From NCBI RefSeq assembly GCF_000016505.1, contig NC_009706.1, positions 3,224,001-3,288,000 of the forward strand: a stretch of 64,000 nt of DNA. The letters run 5' to 3'. Below, piece by piece: positions 17,800 through 26,734 of this stretch. The notes beneath the pieces are model-generated. The model searched no databases, was not told where the DNA came from, and saw nothing but the letters and a program-made list of their open reading frames with translations. A program made the translations under genes and the position numbers. The stretch's first letter is position 1. Each line of letters starts with the position of its first letter. Source of the DNA: Clostridium kluyveri DSM 555. Lineage in GTDB: Bacteria > Bacillota > Clostridia > Clostridiales > Clostridiaceae.

Positions 17800-18989
17800 C
17801 TCATAATTTCATTGTATATATCAATAGTTTTTTGTGCATTTCTAAGCCAGGTAAATTCTTTTAATACAGTATTTTTACCATTTTGTCCTATAATTCTGGC
17901 TTCAGACTTATGACTTAATATATAATCTATGGTAAAAACCAAATCTTCCACCTGATGGGGTTCAACTAAAAATCCATTCTTTTTATCTTCAATAACATCT
18001 TCTATCCCCTGACCCCTGACCCCTATAACCGGTATTCCACTATTCATAGCTTCTATATATACTATTCCAAATCCTTCTTGCCAGCTGGGAAGTGAAAAAA
18101 CATCACATTTTGAAGACATATATTTTATTACCTTAGAATGAGGCAATCTACCTAAAAAAACCACATTTCTATTTAGATTCAGATCATTTACCAGTTTTCT
18201 TAAATTTCTATTTTCTTCTCCATCCCCAATTATATAATATACTAAATCTGGATATGTTTTTATAAGTTCCGATACTGCTTTTATATTTAAATCTATACCT
18301 TTGGTTTTTATTAAGGCAGACACACTTAGCATTATGTGACTTCCTTTTAATTTAACTTGTTCATTTATTACATATTCCTCAGGGTTTATCCCATTATTTA
18401 TAACTACGGTTTTATTTAAAATATGCTTTTCTGTTATAACATTTTTTAATTTATTACTGACAGTTATTATTTTGTCTGCATCTTTTAAAACTTTAAATAC
18501 ACTTTTTCTACACATACTATTCTTTTTTATTGTATACTGAAAATCCTGACCATGAATGGTTACCACAAAGGGTACATTGTATTTTTTACTTAAAAAAATA
18601 CTGGCAAAACCCACGGGTATAGCAGTATGTGCATGTATGACATTGAACTTAAATCTATTATATAATTCATTTATAGTTCTTTTTATGCCAAGATACATAA
18701 AAATTCCAGAATATTGCAAAAACACTCCCCGTGGGAACTCTATGTATCTCGGATAAAAAACTTCCACCCCATCAAGAAATATTTTAGCGGGAATATCAAT
18801 ATAAGCTTTATATTTTTTTATTATACCTAAAAAAGATGGTACGTAGGGTACCGGACATATTACCTTAACTTTACAGCCCTCATTTATAAGCTTCTGCACC
18901 TGTTTATGGACAAAAATACCCAAAACACTATTTGAAGGTGAGGGATACATATGGGAAATAATTAGTATATTCTTCATGGGCTTATTCAT
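17796..18989 (-). CDS. GT4-family glycosyltransferase
   Basis: A 397-residue GT-B enzyme with full family signatures: N-terminal IISHMYPSPSNSVLGIFVHKQ, acceptor-side HAHTAIPVGFASIFLS, VTIHGQDFQYT, and the C-terminal VFSLPSWQEGFGIVYIEAMNSGIPVIG with the EX7E glutamates. It probably adds a hexose to the lipid-linked repeat unit. It overlaps the next GT4 gene by four bases, pointing to coupled translation and perhaps sequential steps on one acceptor. ATG at 18977 (fifth codon) is an alternative start that fits the upstream AGGA better. Confidence 0.92.
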   Translation of the reverse strand: MNKPMKNILIISHMYPSPSNSVLGIFVHKQVQKLINEGCKVKVICPVPYVPSFLGIIKKYKAYIDIPAKIFLDGVEVFYPRYIEFPRGVFLQYSGIFMYLGIKRTINELYNRFKFNVIHAHTAIPVGFASIFLSKKYNVPFVVTIHGQDFQYTIKKNSMCRKSVFKVLKDADKIITVSNKLKNVITEKHILNKTVVINNGINPEEYVINEQVKLKGSHIMLSVSALIKTKGIDLNIKAVSELIKTYPDLVYYIIGDGEENRNLRKLVNDLNLNRNVVFLGRLPHSKVIKYMSSKCDVFSLPSWQEGFGIVYIEAMNSGIPVIGVRGQGIEDVIEDKKNGFLVEPHQVEDLVFTIDYILSHKSEARIIGQNGKNTVLKEFTWLRNAQKTIDIYNEIMR

Positions 18990-18996
18990 CCTTTTG

Positions 18997-20835
18997 TTAT
19001 TTTTTTCTCTTATAAGTAGGAACTTTTTTTTCTATAAGCTGAATTATCTGCTCTTTATCCTGATCTAACACTTCTTTAAATTCACCAATAGATTTTTCTA
19101 TAAAATTCATATCTATCTTAGCAGGTTTTTCTATAAATATTTTATCATGCTCTGTAGAAGTCAATGCTACTTCATTCATAAGTAATTCTTCATACAGCTT
19201 CTCCCCCGGTCTCAGACCTGTATATTCTATTTTTATGTCCATATCCGGTTCATATCCTGACAAAGTTATAAGATCTCTAGCTAAGTCCACTATTTTTACA
19301 GGTTTTCCCATATCAAGTACAAAAATTTCTCCTCCGGCAGCTATAGCACCTGCCTGAATTACCAATTGAGCCGCTTCTGGAATTGTCATAAAAAATCTAT
19401 TTATTTCAGGATGAGTTACTGTAACAGGTCCTCCATGGGCTATTTGCCTTTTAAATAATGGGATTACAGAACCATTACTCCCCAGTACATTCCCAAATCT
19501 CACAGCCACATATTCAGTTTTACTGACTTCATTAAAAGCCTGCACCATTATTTCACAAAACCTTTTTGTAGCCCCCATAACATTAGTAGGATTCACTGCT
19601 TTATCCGTACTTATCTGTACAAATTTCTCTACTTTAAATTCATCACAGCATTTTAAAACCTCATAAGTCCCAATTATATTGTTCTTTACTGCTTCTTGAG
19701 GATTACCTTCCATAAGAGGAACATGCTTATGAGCGGCTGCATGAAAAACCACCTGGGGGGTATATTTCCTAAATACATCTTTTAATCTGCCGCCGTCTCT
19801 TATAGATGCGATAATTATTTTCTTATTTAAATCAATATAATTATAGTTTAATTCCATCTCAAGATCATATACATTATTTTCATATATATCTAATATAAGT
19901 AATTGTTTCGGCTGAAATTTGGCTATCTGTCTGCACAATTCAGATCCTATAGAGCCGCCTCCCCCTGTAACCATTATAATTTTATTTTTTATATATTTGC
20001 TTATATTCTGAGTATTTAATTTAACCTCTTCTCTTCCAAGCAAATCTTCTATATTTACATCTCTAAGTTTTGTAATATTTATATTTCCATCTATCATTTC
20101 ATATATACCCGGTAAGGTTTTTAGCTTGCACTTTGTATTTTTACATATGTTTATGATTTCTCTTTTTGTATGGAGTTCAGCAGAAGGCATTGCAATTATT
20201 ATCTCTTCTATTTGCCTATTTTTACATACTTCTATTATTTCATTTCTTCCCCCTAAAACTTCTATACCCTTTATAAGTTTTCCCCTTTTAGATTTGTCAT
20301 CATCTATGAGACCTATTATATTATAATTGAAATTTGTATGTTTTTTTATTTCTTTTATAAGCATGGCAGCGGCATCTCCTGCTCCAATTATGAGGAGATT
20401 TTTATGCCTTCTTTTTGTACAATTTTCTTCCTTTTTATCTCCAGAAAGTCTATATGTAAATCTTATTCCGCCCAATGCCAATACAGACAGTATCCAGAGA
20501 ATTATATGTACTGTATAGGGAAATCTATAATACCTATTTTCCAGAATCTTATAATTCACGAAGTAACTGTAAATTATGAAAATAATGTTAGATAGAGATA
20601 CAGAATACACTATAGAAATTAACTCTTCCACAGATGCATATTTCCATATATTGTTATATAGATTAAAAAATTTATTGCAAATCAAGGTCACTATGACCAC
20701 AGGAACAACAGACAATTTAAAAAATATCATATATTCCGATGGTACATTAAATTCAAACCTAAGTAACAAAGCAAAATATAAAGAAGCTATGAGAAAAAAT
20801 ATGTCATACACTATAAGTTTTTTGTCTTTCTGCAT
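18997..20835 (-). CDS. CapD/PglF-type nucleotide-sugar 4,6-dehydratase (membrane-bound)
   Basis: A 612-residue protein. Four or five N-terminal helices (about residues 5-125) are followed by a CoA-binding-like domain (NLLIIGAGDAAAMLIKEI) and a C-terminal short-chain dehydrogenase domain with the TGGGGSIGSELCRQIA dinucleotide motif. The catalytic region reads STDKAVNPTNVMGATK: the usual YxxxK tyrosine is replaced by Met, as is typical of the PglF/FlaA1 class. The enzyme converts UDP-GlcNAc to a 4-keto-6-deoxy sugar, often the first step to bacillosamine or FucNAc. It is the first gene of the polysaccharide operon, with a candidate promoter at 20881-20908. Confidence 0.9.
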   Translation of the reverse strand: MQKDKKLIVYDIFFLIASLYFALLLRFEFNVPSEYMIFFKLSVVPVVIVTLICNKFFNLYNNIWKYASVEELISIVYSVSLSNIIFIIYSYFVNYKILENRYYRFPYTVHIILWILSVLALGGIRFTYRLSGDKKEENCTKRRHKNLLIIGAGDAAAMLIKEIKKHTNFNYNIIGLIDDDKSKRGKLIKGIEVLGGRNEIIEVCKNRQIEEIIIAMPSAELHTKREIINICKNTKCKLKTLPGIYEMIDGNINITKLRDVNIEDLLGREEVKLNTQNISKYIKNKIIMVTGGGGSIGSELCRQIAKFQPKQLLILDIYENNVYDLEMELNYNYIDLNKKIIIASIRDGGRLKDVFRKYTPQVVFHAAAHKHVPLMEGNPQEAVKNNIIGTYEVLKCCDEFKVEKFVQISTDKAVNPTNVMGATKRFCEIMVQAFNEVSKTEYVAVRFGNVLGSNGSVIPLFKRQIAHGGPVTVTHPEINRFFMTIPEAAQLVIQAGAIAAGGEIFVLDMGKPVKIVDLARDLITLSGYEPDMDIKIEYTGLRPGEKLYEELLMNEVALTSTEHDKIFIEKPAKIDMNFIEKSIGEFKEVLDQDKEQIIQLIEKKVPTYKRKK

Positions 20836-20880
20836 TTAAACACTTCCTAAATTTATTGATTATATAAACTCTCCTTATCT

Positions 20881-20908
20881 ATTTTACATCATAAAGAAAA
20901 TTAATCAA
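20881..20908 (-). promoter_or_regulatory. Candidate SigA promoter of the polysaccharide operon
   Basis: On the minus strand a TTGATT (-35, at 20903-20908) and TAAAAT (-10, at 20881-20886) are separated by 16 bases, about 45 bp upstream of the CapD/PglF-type gene. This is the only intergenic space upstream of the long run of same-strand genes. Medium-to-low support: both boxes deviate by one or two bases from consensus. Confidence 0.4.
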
Positions 20909-20962
20909 CATATTTTTGCCATCCAGTAATTATACCTATAAGCTTAACATTGCCATAATCAT

Positions 20963-21001
20963 TTTTGCTGTAATTTAACATATAGTTAAATTACAGCAAA
21001 A
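20963..21001 (-). terminator. Strong hairpin downstream of galU
   Basis: Two perfect 17-base arms (20963-20979 and 20985-21001) with a five-base loop begin 13 bases past the galU stop. The 3' flank on the minus strand is not U-rich beyond the arm itself, so this is an atypical terminator or an mRNA-stabilising hairpin. It separates galU from the polysaccharide operon. Confidence 0.55.
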
Positions 21002-21013
21002 TCAAATGTTACC

Positions 21014-21940
21014 TTATTGCAGTTGTTTCTCTTTTACCTTATCGGTTACTTCATCCTTAACTTCTTTAAATACAGTCTGTTCTTTCAACCCTAAAAGATA
21101 TTTCATAAAAGGTTTTTTTAGTTCTTCTTTCTTTAATGCAAATTCCACTGTGGCCTGAAGAAATCCAAGCTTATCACCCACATCATATCTTCTTCCTTGA
21201 AAAGTATAAGCGTACATAGCTTCATTTTTGGCCAGAGTTCTAAGGGCATCTGTAAGCTGTATTTCTCCTCCTTTTCCTGGAGTAGTATTTTGTAGTATTT
21301 CAAATATAGAAGGAGTTATTATATATCTTCCTAGTATAGCCATATTTGAAGGAGCTTCTTTTACTTTGGGTTTTTCTATTAAATCTTTAACCTTATATAC
21401 ATTATTTTCTATGTACATACCTTTCACTATGCCATATTTGTATACTTCTTCTTTAGGTACTTCCTGTACTCCTATAATTGAAGTTTTATATTCATTATAA
21501 CAATCTATAAGCTGCTTTAGACAAGGGATTTCATTATCTACCACATCATCTCCAAGCATTACCGCAAAGGGTTGATTTCCTACGAAAGTTCTGGCACAGC
21601 CTATGGCGTGGCCAAGACCTTTGGGTTCTTTTTGTCTTATATAGTAAATATCTGATATGCTGGATATATCTCTTACTATTTTTAGAAGATCTTCTTTCCC
21701 TTTTTTTTCTAGTTCCCTTTCTAATTCTATAGATTTATCAAAATGATCTTCTATAGCCCTTTTATTTCTTCCTGTTATTATCAATATTTCTTCTATTCCA
21801 GAGGCTACAGCTTCTTCTATAATATATTGTATAGTGGGCTTATCTACTATGGGAAGCATTTCTTTAGGTTGGGCTTTAGTAGCAGGTAAAAACCGTGTGC
21901 CAAGTCCTGCAGCAGGTATTATAGCCTTTTTTACATTCAT
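21014..21940 (-). CDS. galU: UTP--glucose-1-phosphate uridylyltransferase
   Basis: A 308-residue nucleotidyltransferase that makes UDP-glucose from UTP and glucose-1-phosphate. The N-terminal AIIPAAGLGTRFLPATKAQPKEMLPI is the GalU signature (GxGTR plus K), followed by VDKPTIQYIIEEAV, MLGDDVVD and the IEKPKVKEAPSNMAILGRYI segment. Length is normal for the family. It lies between the polysaccharide operon and a phosphohexomutase gene, so the two could feed UDP-glucose into surface-glycan synthesis. A strong hairpin follows its stop codon. Confidence 0.95.
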   Translation of the reverse strand: MNVKKAIIPAAGLGTRFLPATKAQPKEMLPIVDKPTIQYIIEEAVASGIEEILIITGRNKRAIEDHFDKSIELERELEKKGKEDLLKIVRDISSISDIYYIRQKEPKGLGHAIGCARTFVGNQPFAVMLGDDVVDNEIPCLKQLIDCYNEYKTSIIGVQEVPKEEVYKYGIVKGMYIENNVYKVKDLIEKPKVKEAPSNMAILGRYIITPSIFEILQNTTPGKGGEIQLTDALRTLAKNEAMYAYTFQGRRYDVGDKLGFLQATVEFALKKEELKKPFMKYLLGLKEQTVFKEVKDEVTDKVKEKQLQ

Positions 21941-21964
21941 AATAAATCTCCTTTCAATTAATCT

Positions 21965-23050
21965 TTAATTTCTATCTACCGTTTTATTGATTATGCCCTC
22001 TAATTCCACTACCACCTGATCTTTTGGTTCTAGTTTCTTTGCAATTTCCAGATGAATTTTAGCATCTTTTAGATTTCCTGAATTTAAATAACATAATATG
22101 AGATTTGTACATATCTCCACTGATCTAGTGGCTTCAAAAGCCTTTCTTAAATAAGCTATAGCCCCTTCATAATTTCCTAAAGATGCATAATTTATTCCCA
22201 TTTCATTTACCACTTCCACTAAACTGCTGTCTATATTTAAAGCTTCATTCAAATAATAAATTGCTTTTTCGTGATTATTAACCATCCTGTATCCCACAGC
22301 TATATAGTAATAAATAGAAGCATTGTTACCTAAAACATCTATGAGGGGAATTAAATACTTTAAAGCCTCCAGAGGATTACTTTCTAAAAGTTCCTTTCCT
22401 CTATCATAATTTACACAAGACTTTAGCCACTGCTTCATATCTGTTACCTCCAGGGTTTCTTCTCCACCTTTTACTATGTAGTTATTTATACAAAACAGTG
22501 CTCTTTCATAGTCCCTTTCTTCTTTCTTTATAATTGCCTCATATAAATAAGGCAGAGCATAATTATCTTTAAGTTTAGCCTTTTGTAATATATTTAATTC
22601 CTCTTCTTTAAATATAATATTTTTTTTCCTAATTTCATCTGCCATAATTATAAGTTTATCATATATCTCTAAAGTATCTTCTATCTGTGATAAACCCTTC
22701 AAAATTATATAGGCTTCTTCATAATTTTTGCTTTTAACATTTTTTCCAATTATACTTTTTATAAACTTATTATTATTTTTATCCTTAAAAATTATCTTTT
22801 TATAATATTTGTTGAATCTAAACTGCTCATCTGCTCCCAGCACATAAAACATGCCTTCTATAAAATATGTCATGGGTATTTTATCCAGATTATCCTGTAG
22901 TTTAATGCTGTCTACTATATATTTGGAATTTATAGGTATATATATATCTTCTTTTAATAAAACATTAAATATCTTTCTAATATTTTCTTTTTTTATTTCT
23001 AAAAATAATAATTTAGACAATTTCTCTGCAAAATAAGATTTTATATTCAT
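21965..23050 (-). CDS. TPR-repeat protein
   Basis: About 361 residues with tetratricopeptide repeats in the C-terminal third: NASIYYYIAVGYRMVNNHEKAIYYLNEAL, then VNEMGINYASLGNYEGAIAYL and another unit ending in DAKIHLEIAKKLEPKDQ. The N-terminal two thirds is helical and less regular. No signal peptide is visible, so it is probably cytoplasmic and acts in protein interactions. The frame opens at GTG 23068, but ATG at 23050 has AGGTGG at proper spacing and is preferred. It lies between galU and the phosphohexomutase gene. Its partner is unknown. Confidence 0.78.
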   Translation of the reverse strand: MNIKSYFAEKLSKLLFLEIKKENIRKIFNVLLKEDIYIPINSKYIVDSIKLQDNLDKIPMTYFIEGMFYVLGADEQFRFNKYYKKIIFKDKNNNKFIKSIIGKNVKSKNYEEAYIILKGLSQIEDTLEIYDKLIIMADEIRKKNIIFKEEELNILQKAKLKDNYALPYLYEAIIKKEERDYERALFCINNYIVKGGEETLEVTDMKQWLKSCVNYDRGKELLESNPLEALKYLIPLIDVLGNNASIYYYIAVGYRMVNNHEKAIYYLNEALNIDSSLVEVVNEMGINYASLGNYEGAIAYLRKAFEATRSVEICTNLILCYLNSGNLKDAKIHLEIAKKLEPKDQVVVELEGIINKTVDRN

Positions 23051-23077
23051 AAGTTCTGCCACCTGCACATTTTATTA

Positions 23078-24805
23078 TTAACACTTTGCATCCTTGATTA
23101 TAGTCATTACATTTTGTTTTAATATTTCCATTTTTTCTTCAGAATCTTTAAAACTATTTCCTATTACTGAAAAATAAAGTTTTATCTTCGGTTCTGTTCC
23201 TGAAGGTCTTACTACAAACCAACTCTTATCTTCCATAACAAATTTAAGCACATTTGACTTTGGAAGCTGTATTACATTTTCAGTTATATTTACAAGATCT
23301 TTTTCAATACTTAATTTATAGTCTAGTTTTTTGACTATTTTTACTCCTCCCAGCGTTCTTTTCATAGAATGTCTCAAATATTCAAGTATTGTGTCCATTT
23401 CTTCACAGCCTTCTTTCCCTTTAAGTTCTATAGAAATTATATTTTCCTTATAAAATCCATATTTGTTGTAAAGATTAATTAAGGCCTCGTAGATATTTAT
23501 TCCTTTCATTTTATAATATAAAGCCATTTCACATATTAAAGTAGACGCAATCACAGCATCTTTATCCCTTACAAAATCTCCTGCTAAATAACCATAACTT
23601 TCTTCAAATCCAAATATAAACTTCTTATCTTGCCACTGTTCAAATTCCTTTATTTTTTCCCCTATATATTTAAATCCCGTCAATACATCTATAAGTCCTA
23701 CATTATAATCTTTTGCTATATCTCTTACCATTTCCGTGGTTACTATTGTCTTTATTATAACACCATTTTCAGGTAATCTATTTAACTCTTTAAGTGAGGA
23801 TAAAATATATTCTGTCAAAAGAATTCCCACCTGATTTCCGGTGAGTGTTCTATAATTATTGTCATCATATTTTACTATGATTCCTATCCTGTCACAATCA
23901 GGGTCTGTTCCAAATATTATATCTGGTTTTAATTCTTTGGCAAGCTCTAAAGCCAATTGAAATACCTTGGGATCTTCTGGATTAGGACATACTGCTGTAG
24001 GAAAATTTCCATCTGGATATTCCTGTTCTTTTACTATAAATACATTTTCATATCCCAGTTCTTTTAGAGCTCTCCTTACGGGTATATTCCCAGTTCCATG
24101 AAGAGGTGTGTATATTACATTTAAATTTTTTCCACAGGAGGATACCATATCTTTTCTTATAACCATCTGTTTTACTTTTTCTATATAAGGCTTATCTATA
24201 TCTTCTCCTATTATGTTCAAAATTTTTCTATTCTCTGCTTCTTTTATATCCATACGCTTTATTTCAGAAAAATCATTCACATTGTTTATATAGCTAAGTA
24301 TTTTATTTGCAATTTTATCTGTTACCTGTCCCCCATCTTCTCCATAAACCTTATATCCGTTATAATTTTTAGGATTATGGGATGCGGTTATAACAATACC
24401 TGCTTTGCATTTAAGCTCTCTTACCGCATAAGAAAGCATTGGAGTAGGATGAAGTGTACCAAAAAGATTTACTATTATACCATTTGCACATAAATTGCTT
24501 GCAGCCGCTTTTGCAAATTCTTCAGACATTATTCTACAATCATAGGCTATAGCTACAGAGATATTACTGCCATATGCCTCTATAAGGTATCTTGACAAGC
24601 CCTCAGTGGTTTTTCCAATAGTATGTATGTTCAATCTATTAGTTCCAACGCCTATTATTCCCCTAAGACCTCCCGTACCAAATTCCAAATCTTTATAAAA
24701 TCTATCTTCTATTTCCTTTTCATCCTTTATATTTTTTAATTCTAATTTTTCCTCATCATCTAAATAAGATGAATTTAACCAGAATTCATACTTTTCTCTA
24801 TACAT
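23078..24805 (-). CDS. Phosphoglucomutase/phosphomannomutase family phosphohexomutase
   Basis: A 575-residue alpha-D-phosphohexomutase of the PgcA type. It interconverts hexose 6- and 1-phosphates and would supply glucose-1-phosphate to GalU. All family motifs are present: the phosphoserine loop TASHNPKNYNGYKVYGEDGG, the metal site GTDPDCDRIGI, the sugar-binding FGFEESYGYL, and the phosphate-binding RPSGTEPKIKLYFS near the C-terminus. The preferred start is ATG at 24805, seven codons inside the open frame, because GGAGG lies seven bases upstream. It is divergent from the decarboxylase gene on the other strand. Confidence 0.93.
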   Translation of the reverse strand: MYREKYEFWLNSSYLDDEEKLELKNIKDEKEIEDRFYKDLEFGTGGLRGIIGVGTNRLNIHTIGKTTEGLSRYLIEAYGSNISVAIAYDCRIMSEEFAKAAASNLCANGIIVNLFGTLHPTPMLSYAVRELKCKAGIVITASHNPKNYNGYKVYGEDGGQVTDKIANKILSYINNVNDFSEIKRMDIKEAENRKILNIIGEDIDKPYIEKVKQMVIRKDMVSSCGKNLNVIYTPLHGTGNIPVRRALKELGYENVFIVKEQEYPDGNFPTAVCPNPEDPKVFQLALELAKELKPDIIFGTDPDCDRIGIIVKYDDNNYRTLTGNQVGILLTEYILSSLKELNRLPENGVIIKTIVTTEMVRDIAKDYNVGLIDVLTGFKYIGEKIKEFEQWQDKKFIFGFEESYGYLAGDFVRDKDAVIASTLICEMALYYKMKGINIYEALINLYNKYGFYKENIISIELKGKEGCEEMDTILEYLRHSMKRTLGGVKIVKKLDYKLSIEKDLVNITENVIQLPKSNVLKFVMEDKSWFVVRPSGTEPKIKLYFSVIGNSFKDSEEKMEILKQNVMTIIKDAKC

Positions 24806-24961
24806 ATTTTTACCTCCTACATGCAATATTTAGCATTTACTATTATACTATAAATTTTATAATCAAAAATACCTATAATATTATATTTTACTTTATGTAC
24901 ATAATTTATAAATATGTTATTAATACATTCTATTATTTATGTAAAAATTAGCTGCATATTA

Positions 24962-24990
24962 TTGAATTTATAGATCAATTAACATATAAT
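24962..24990 (+). promoter_or_regulatory. SigA-type promoter of the Orn/Lys/Arg decarboxylase gene
   Basis: TTGAAT at 24962-24967 and a perfect TATAAT at 24985-24990 are separated by 17 bases. The leader that follows contains a small hairpin (CCCTTTAA at 25021-25028 pairing with TTAAAGGG at 25038-25045) before the ribosome binding site. Confidence 0.72.
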
Positions 24991-25076
24991 GATATTAGTT
25001 TTTATTAAACGTGTAGCCAACCCTTTAATTTTTAAAGTTAAAGGGATATTTTTATGAAAGAAGGTGCTTTATCAAG

Positions 25077-26537
25077 GTGTATAGATTAGATCAAAGTGAA
25101 ACTCCACTATTTGATGCATTAATGGAATATGTAAACAGGGACACCATACCTTTTCATGTGCCAGGACATAAAAAAGGTGTGGGAATGGATAATGAATTTA
25201 AACAATTTATAGGAGAAAACCCCTTTAAAATTGACGTTACTGTATTTAAACTAGTGGATAGCCTTCACCATCCTACAGGTCCAATAAAAAGAGCTCAGCA
25301 ATTGGCTGCAGATGCCTACGGTTCTGATGCTGCTTTTTTTTCCATTCACGGTACATCAGGAGCTATACAGTCAATGATTATGTCCGTAGTAAATTCCGGT
25401 GACAAATTAATAATTCCAAGAAATGTGCATAAATCTGTTACTGCAGGAATTATACTAAGCGGTGCAATACCTGTATATATGCAGCCGGCCCTGAATAAAA
25501 GGGTAGGAATTGCACAAGGTGTTACTCCCGAAACTGTAGAGGATACTCTAAAGAAGCATCCTGATGCCAAAGCTGTCTTAATAATAAATCCTACCTACTA
25601 TGGAGTAGCTACAGATATAAAAAAAATTTCAGATATTGTGCACAGTTATGATATTCCTTTAATTGTAGATGAAGCTCACGGACCACACCTTGGTTTTAAT
25701 GATAATCTGCCCATGTCTGCTATAGAAGCCGGTGCCGATATGTGTGCCCAGAGTACTCATAAAATAATCGGTGCCTTAACCCAATGCTCCCTACTTCATG
25801 TCTGTTCAGAGCGAATTGACATAAATAGAGTGCATCAGGTCTTATCTCTACTGCAGACAACTTCTCCCTCTTATATTTTAATGGCTTCACTTGATTGTGC
25901 CCGAAGACAAATAGCCCTCTGGGGCAAAGAACTTTTGGATAAATCCATTGAACTTGCAAATTATGTACGATATGAAATAAATAATATTAAAGGATTTTAC
26001 TGTTTTGGAGAAGAAATAGTAGGAAATGAGGGTGTCACAGCCCTTGATCCTACTAAAATAACTATAAACTGTAGAGAACTTGGAATCACAGGATATGACT
26101 TAGATATGATCTTATCCAATAAATATCATATTCAAATGGAGCTTTCAGATTTATATAATGTTTTAGCAGTAGGTTCTTTTGGAGATACCAAAGAAGCCAT
26201 GGACACCCTTTTGCATGCATTAAAAGAAATAAGTACGGAATATTATGTTAAGGAAAATAAAAAATCCGATTTTTTAGATATTCCTGATATACCAAAACAA
26301 ATAAAAATTCCAAGAGATGCATTTAATTCTCCTAAAAAACCACTTCTCCTAAAAAACAGCATAGGAATGATAAGTGGGGAGTTCTTAATGGCATATCCTC
26401 CCGGAATACCAATACTTTGTCCTGGAGAAGAGATAACAAAAGAAATTGTAGATTATGTACAAAAACTAAAGAACACTGGATTATATGTTCAAGGCACTGA
26501 GGACCCTGAAGTAGAATATATAAAAGTAGTATTATAA
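25077..26537 (+). CDS. Orn/Lys/Arg decarboxylase, fold type I (SpeA/YaaO/Cad-like)
   Basis: A 486-residue PLP enzyme that decarboxylates a basic amino acid, giving agmatine, cadaverine or putrescine. The N-terminal FHVPGHKKG motif, the PLP-anchoring Asp198 in IVDEAHGPH and the Schiff-base Lys229 in QSTHKIIGALTQ are all visible. The C-terminal family domain ends with YPPGIPILCPGEEIT. Length matches the short Gram-positive form. The start is GTG, with AAGAAGG about 12 bases upstream, and the N-terminus matches relatives. Arginine is the commonest substrate of this subgroup, but it cannot be fixed from sequence. Expressed alone from the promoter at 24962. Confidence 0.92.
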   Translation: MYRLDQSETPLFDALMEYVNRDTIPFHVPGHKKGVGMDNEFKQFIGENPFKIDVTVFKLVDSLHHPTGPIKRAQQLAADAYGSDAAFFSIHGTSGAIQSMIMSVVNSGDKLIIPRNVHKSVTAGIILSGAIPVYMQPALNKRVGIAQGVTPETVEDTLKKHPDAKAVLIINPTYYGVATDIKKISDIVHSYDIPLIVDEAHGPHLGFNDNLPMSAIEAGADMCAQSTHKIIGALTQCSLLHVCSERIDINRVHQVLSLLQTTSPSYILMASLDCARRQIALWGKELLDKSIELANYVRYEINNIKGFYCFGEEIVGNEGVTALDPTKITINCRELGITGYDLDMILSNKYHIQMELSDLYNVLAVGSFGDTKEAMDTLLHALKEISTEYYVKENKKSDFLDIPDIPKQIKIPRDAFNSPKKPLLLKNSIGMISGEFLMAYPPGIPILCPGEEITKEIVDYVQKLKNTGLYVQGTEDPEVEYIKVVL

Positions 26538-26559
26538 ATCAACACTTACTAGAAAGTTA

Positions 26560-26734
26560 AAGCTTCTTCAAAGTGGGGTGTTGTAAGCATTGCTGCATCC
26601 CCTTTATAAGTTCTTCCTCTAAAGGATAACGTATTCTAAGTGCTAAACACACTAAGAATACTGTTAATAAGGTTCAGATGGAGAAAGTACTACTTATGAG
26701 TAAACTCCATCTAAACCTTAGAACCACTTGATAT
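26560..26734 (-). repeat. Structured interspersed repeat, copy 1
   Basis: Read on the minus strand it runs from ATATCAAGTGGTTCTAAGG to CCACTTTGAAGAAGC and matches the copy at 45978-46180 along its length. Two stems are clear: AAGGTTTAGATGGAG pairs with CTCCATCTGAACCTT, and GTATTCTTAGTG pairs with CACTTAGAATAC with one mismatch. The head of the repeat supplies the last codons and stop of the DUF523 gene. No coding capacity. Confidence 0.8.

Noticed and set aside
25054-25089. Short ATG frame (MKEGALSRCID) overlapping the decarboxylase start
   Set aside because: It has no good ribosome binding site of its own and overlaps the decarboxylase start region by chance composition; a leader-peptide role is not supported.
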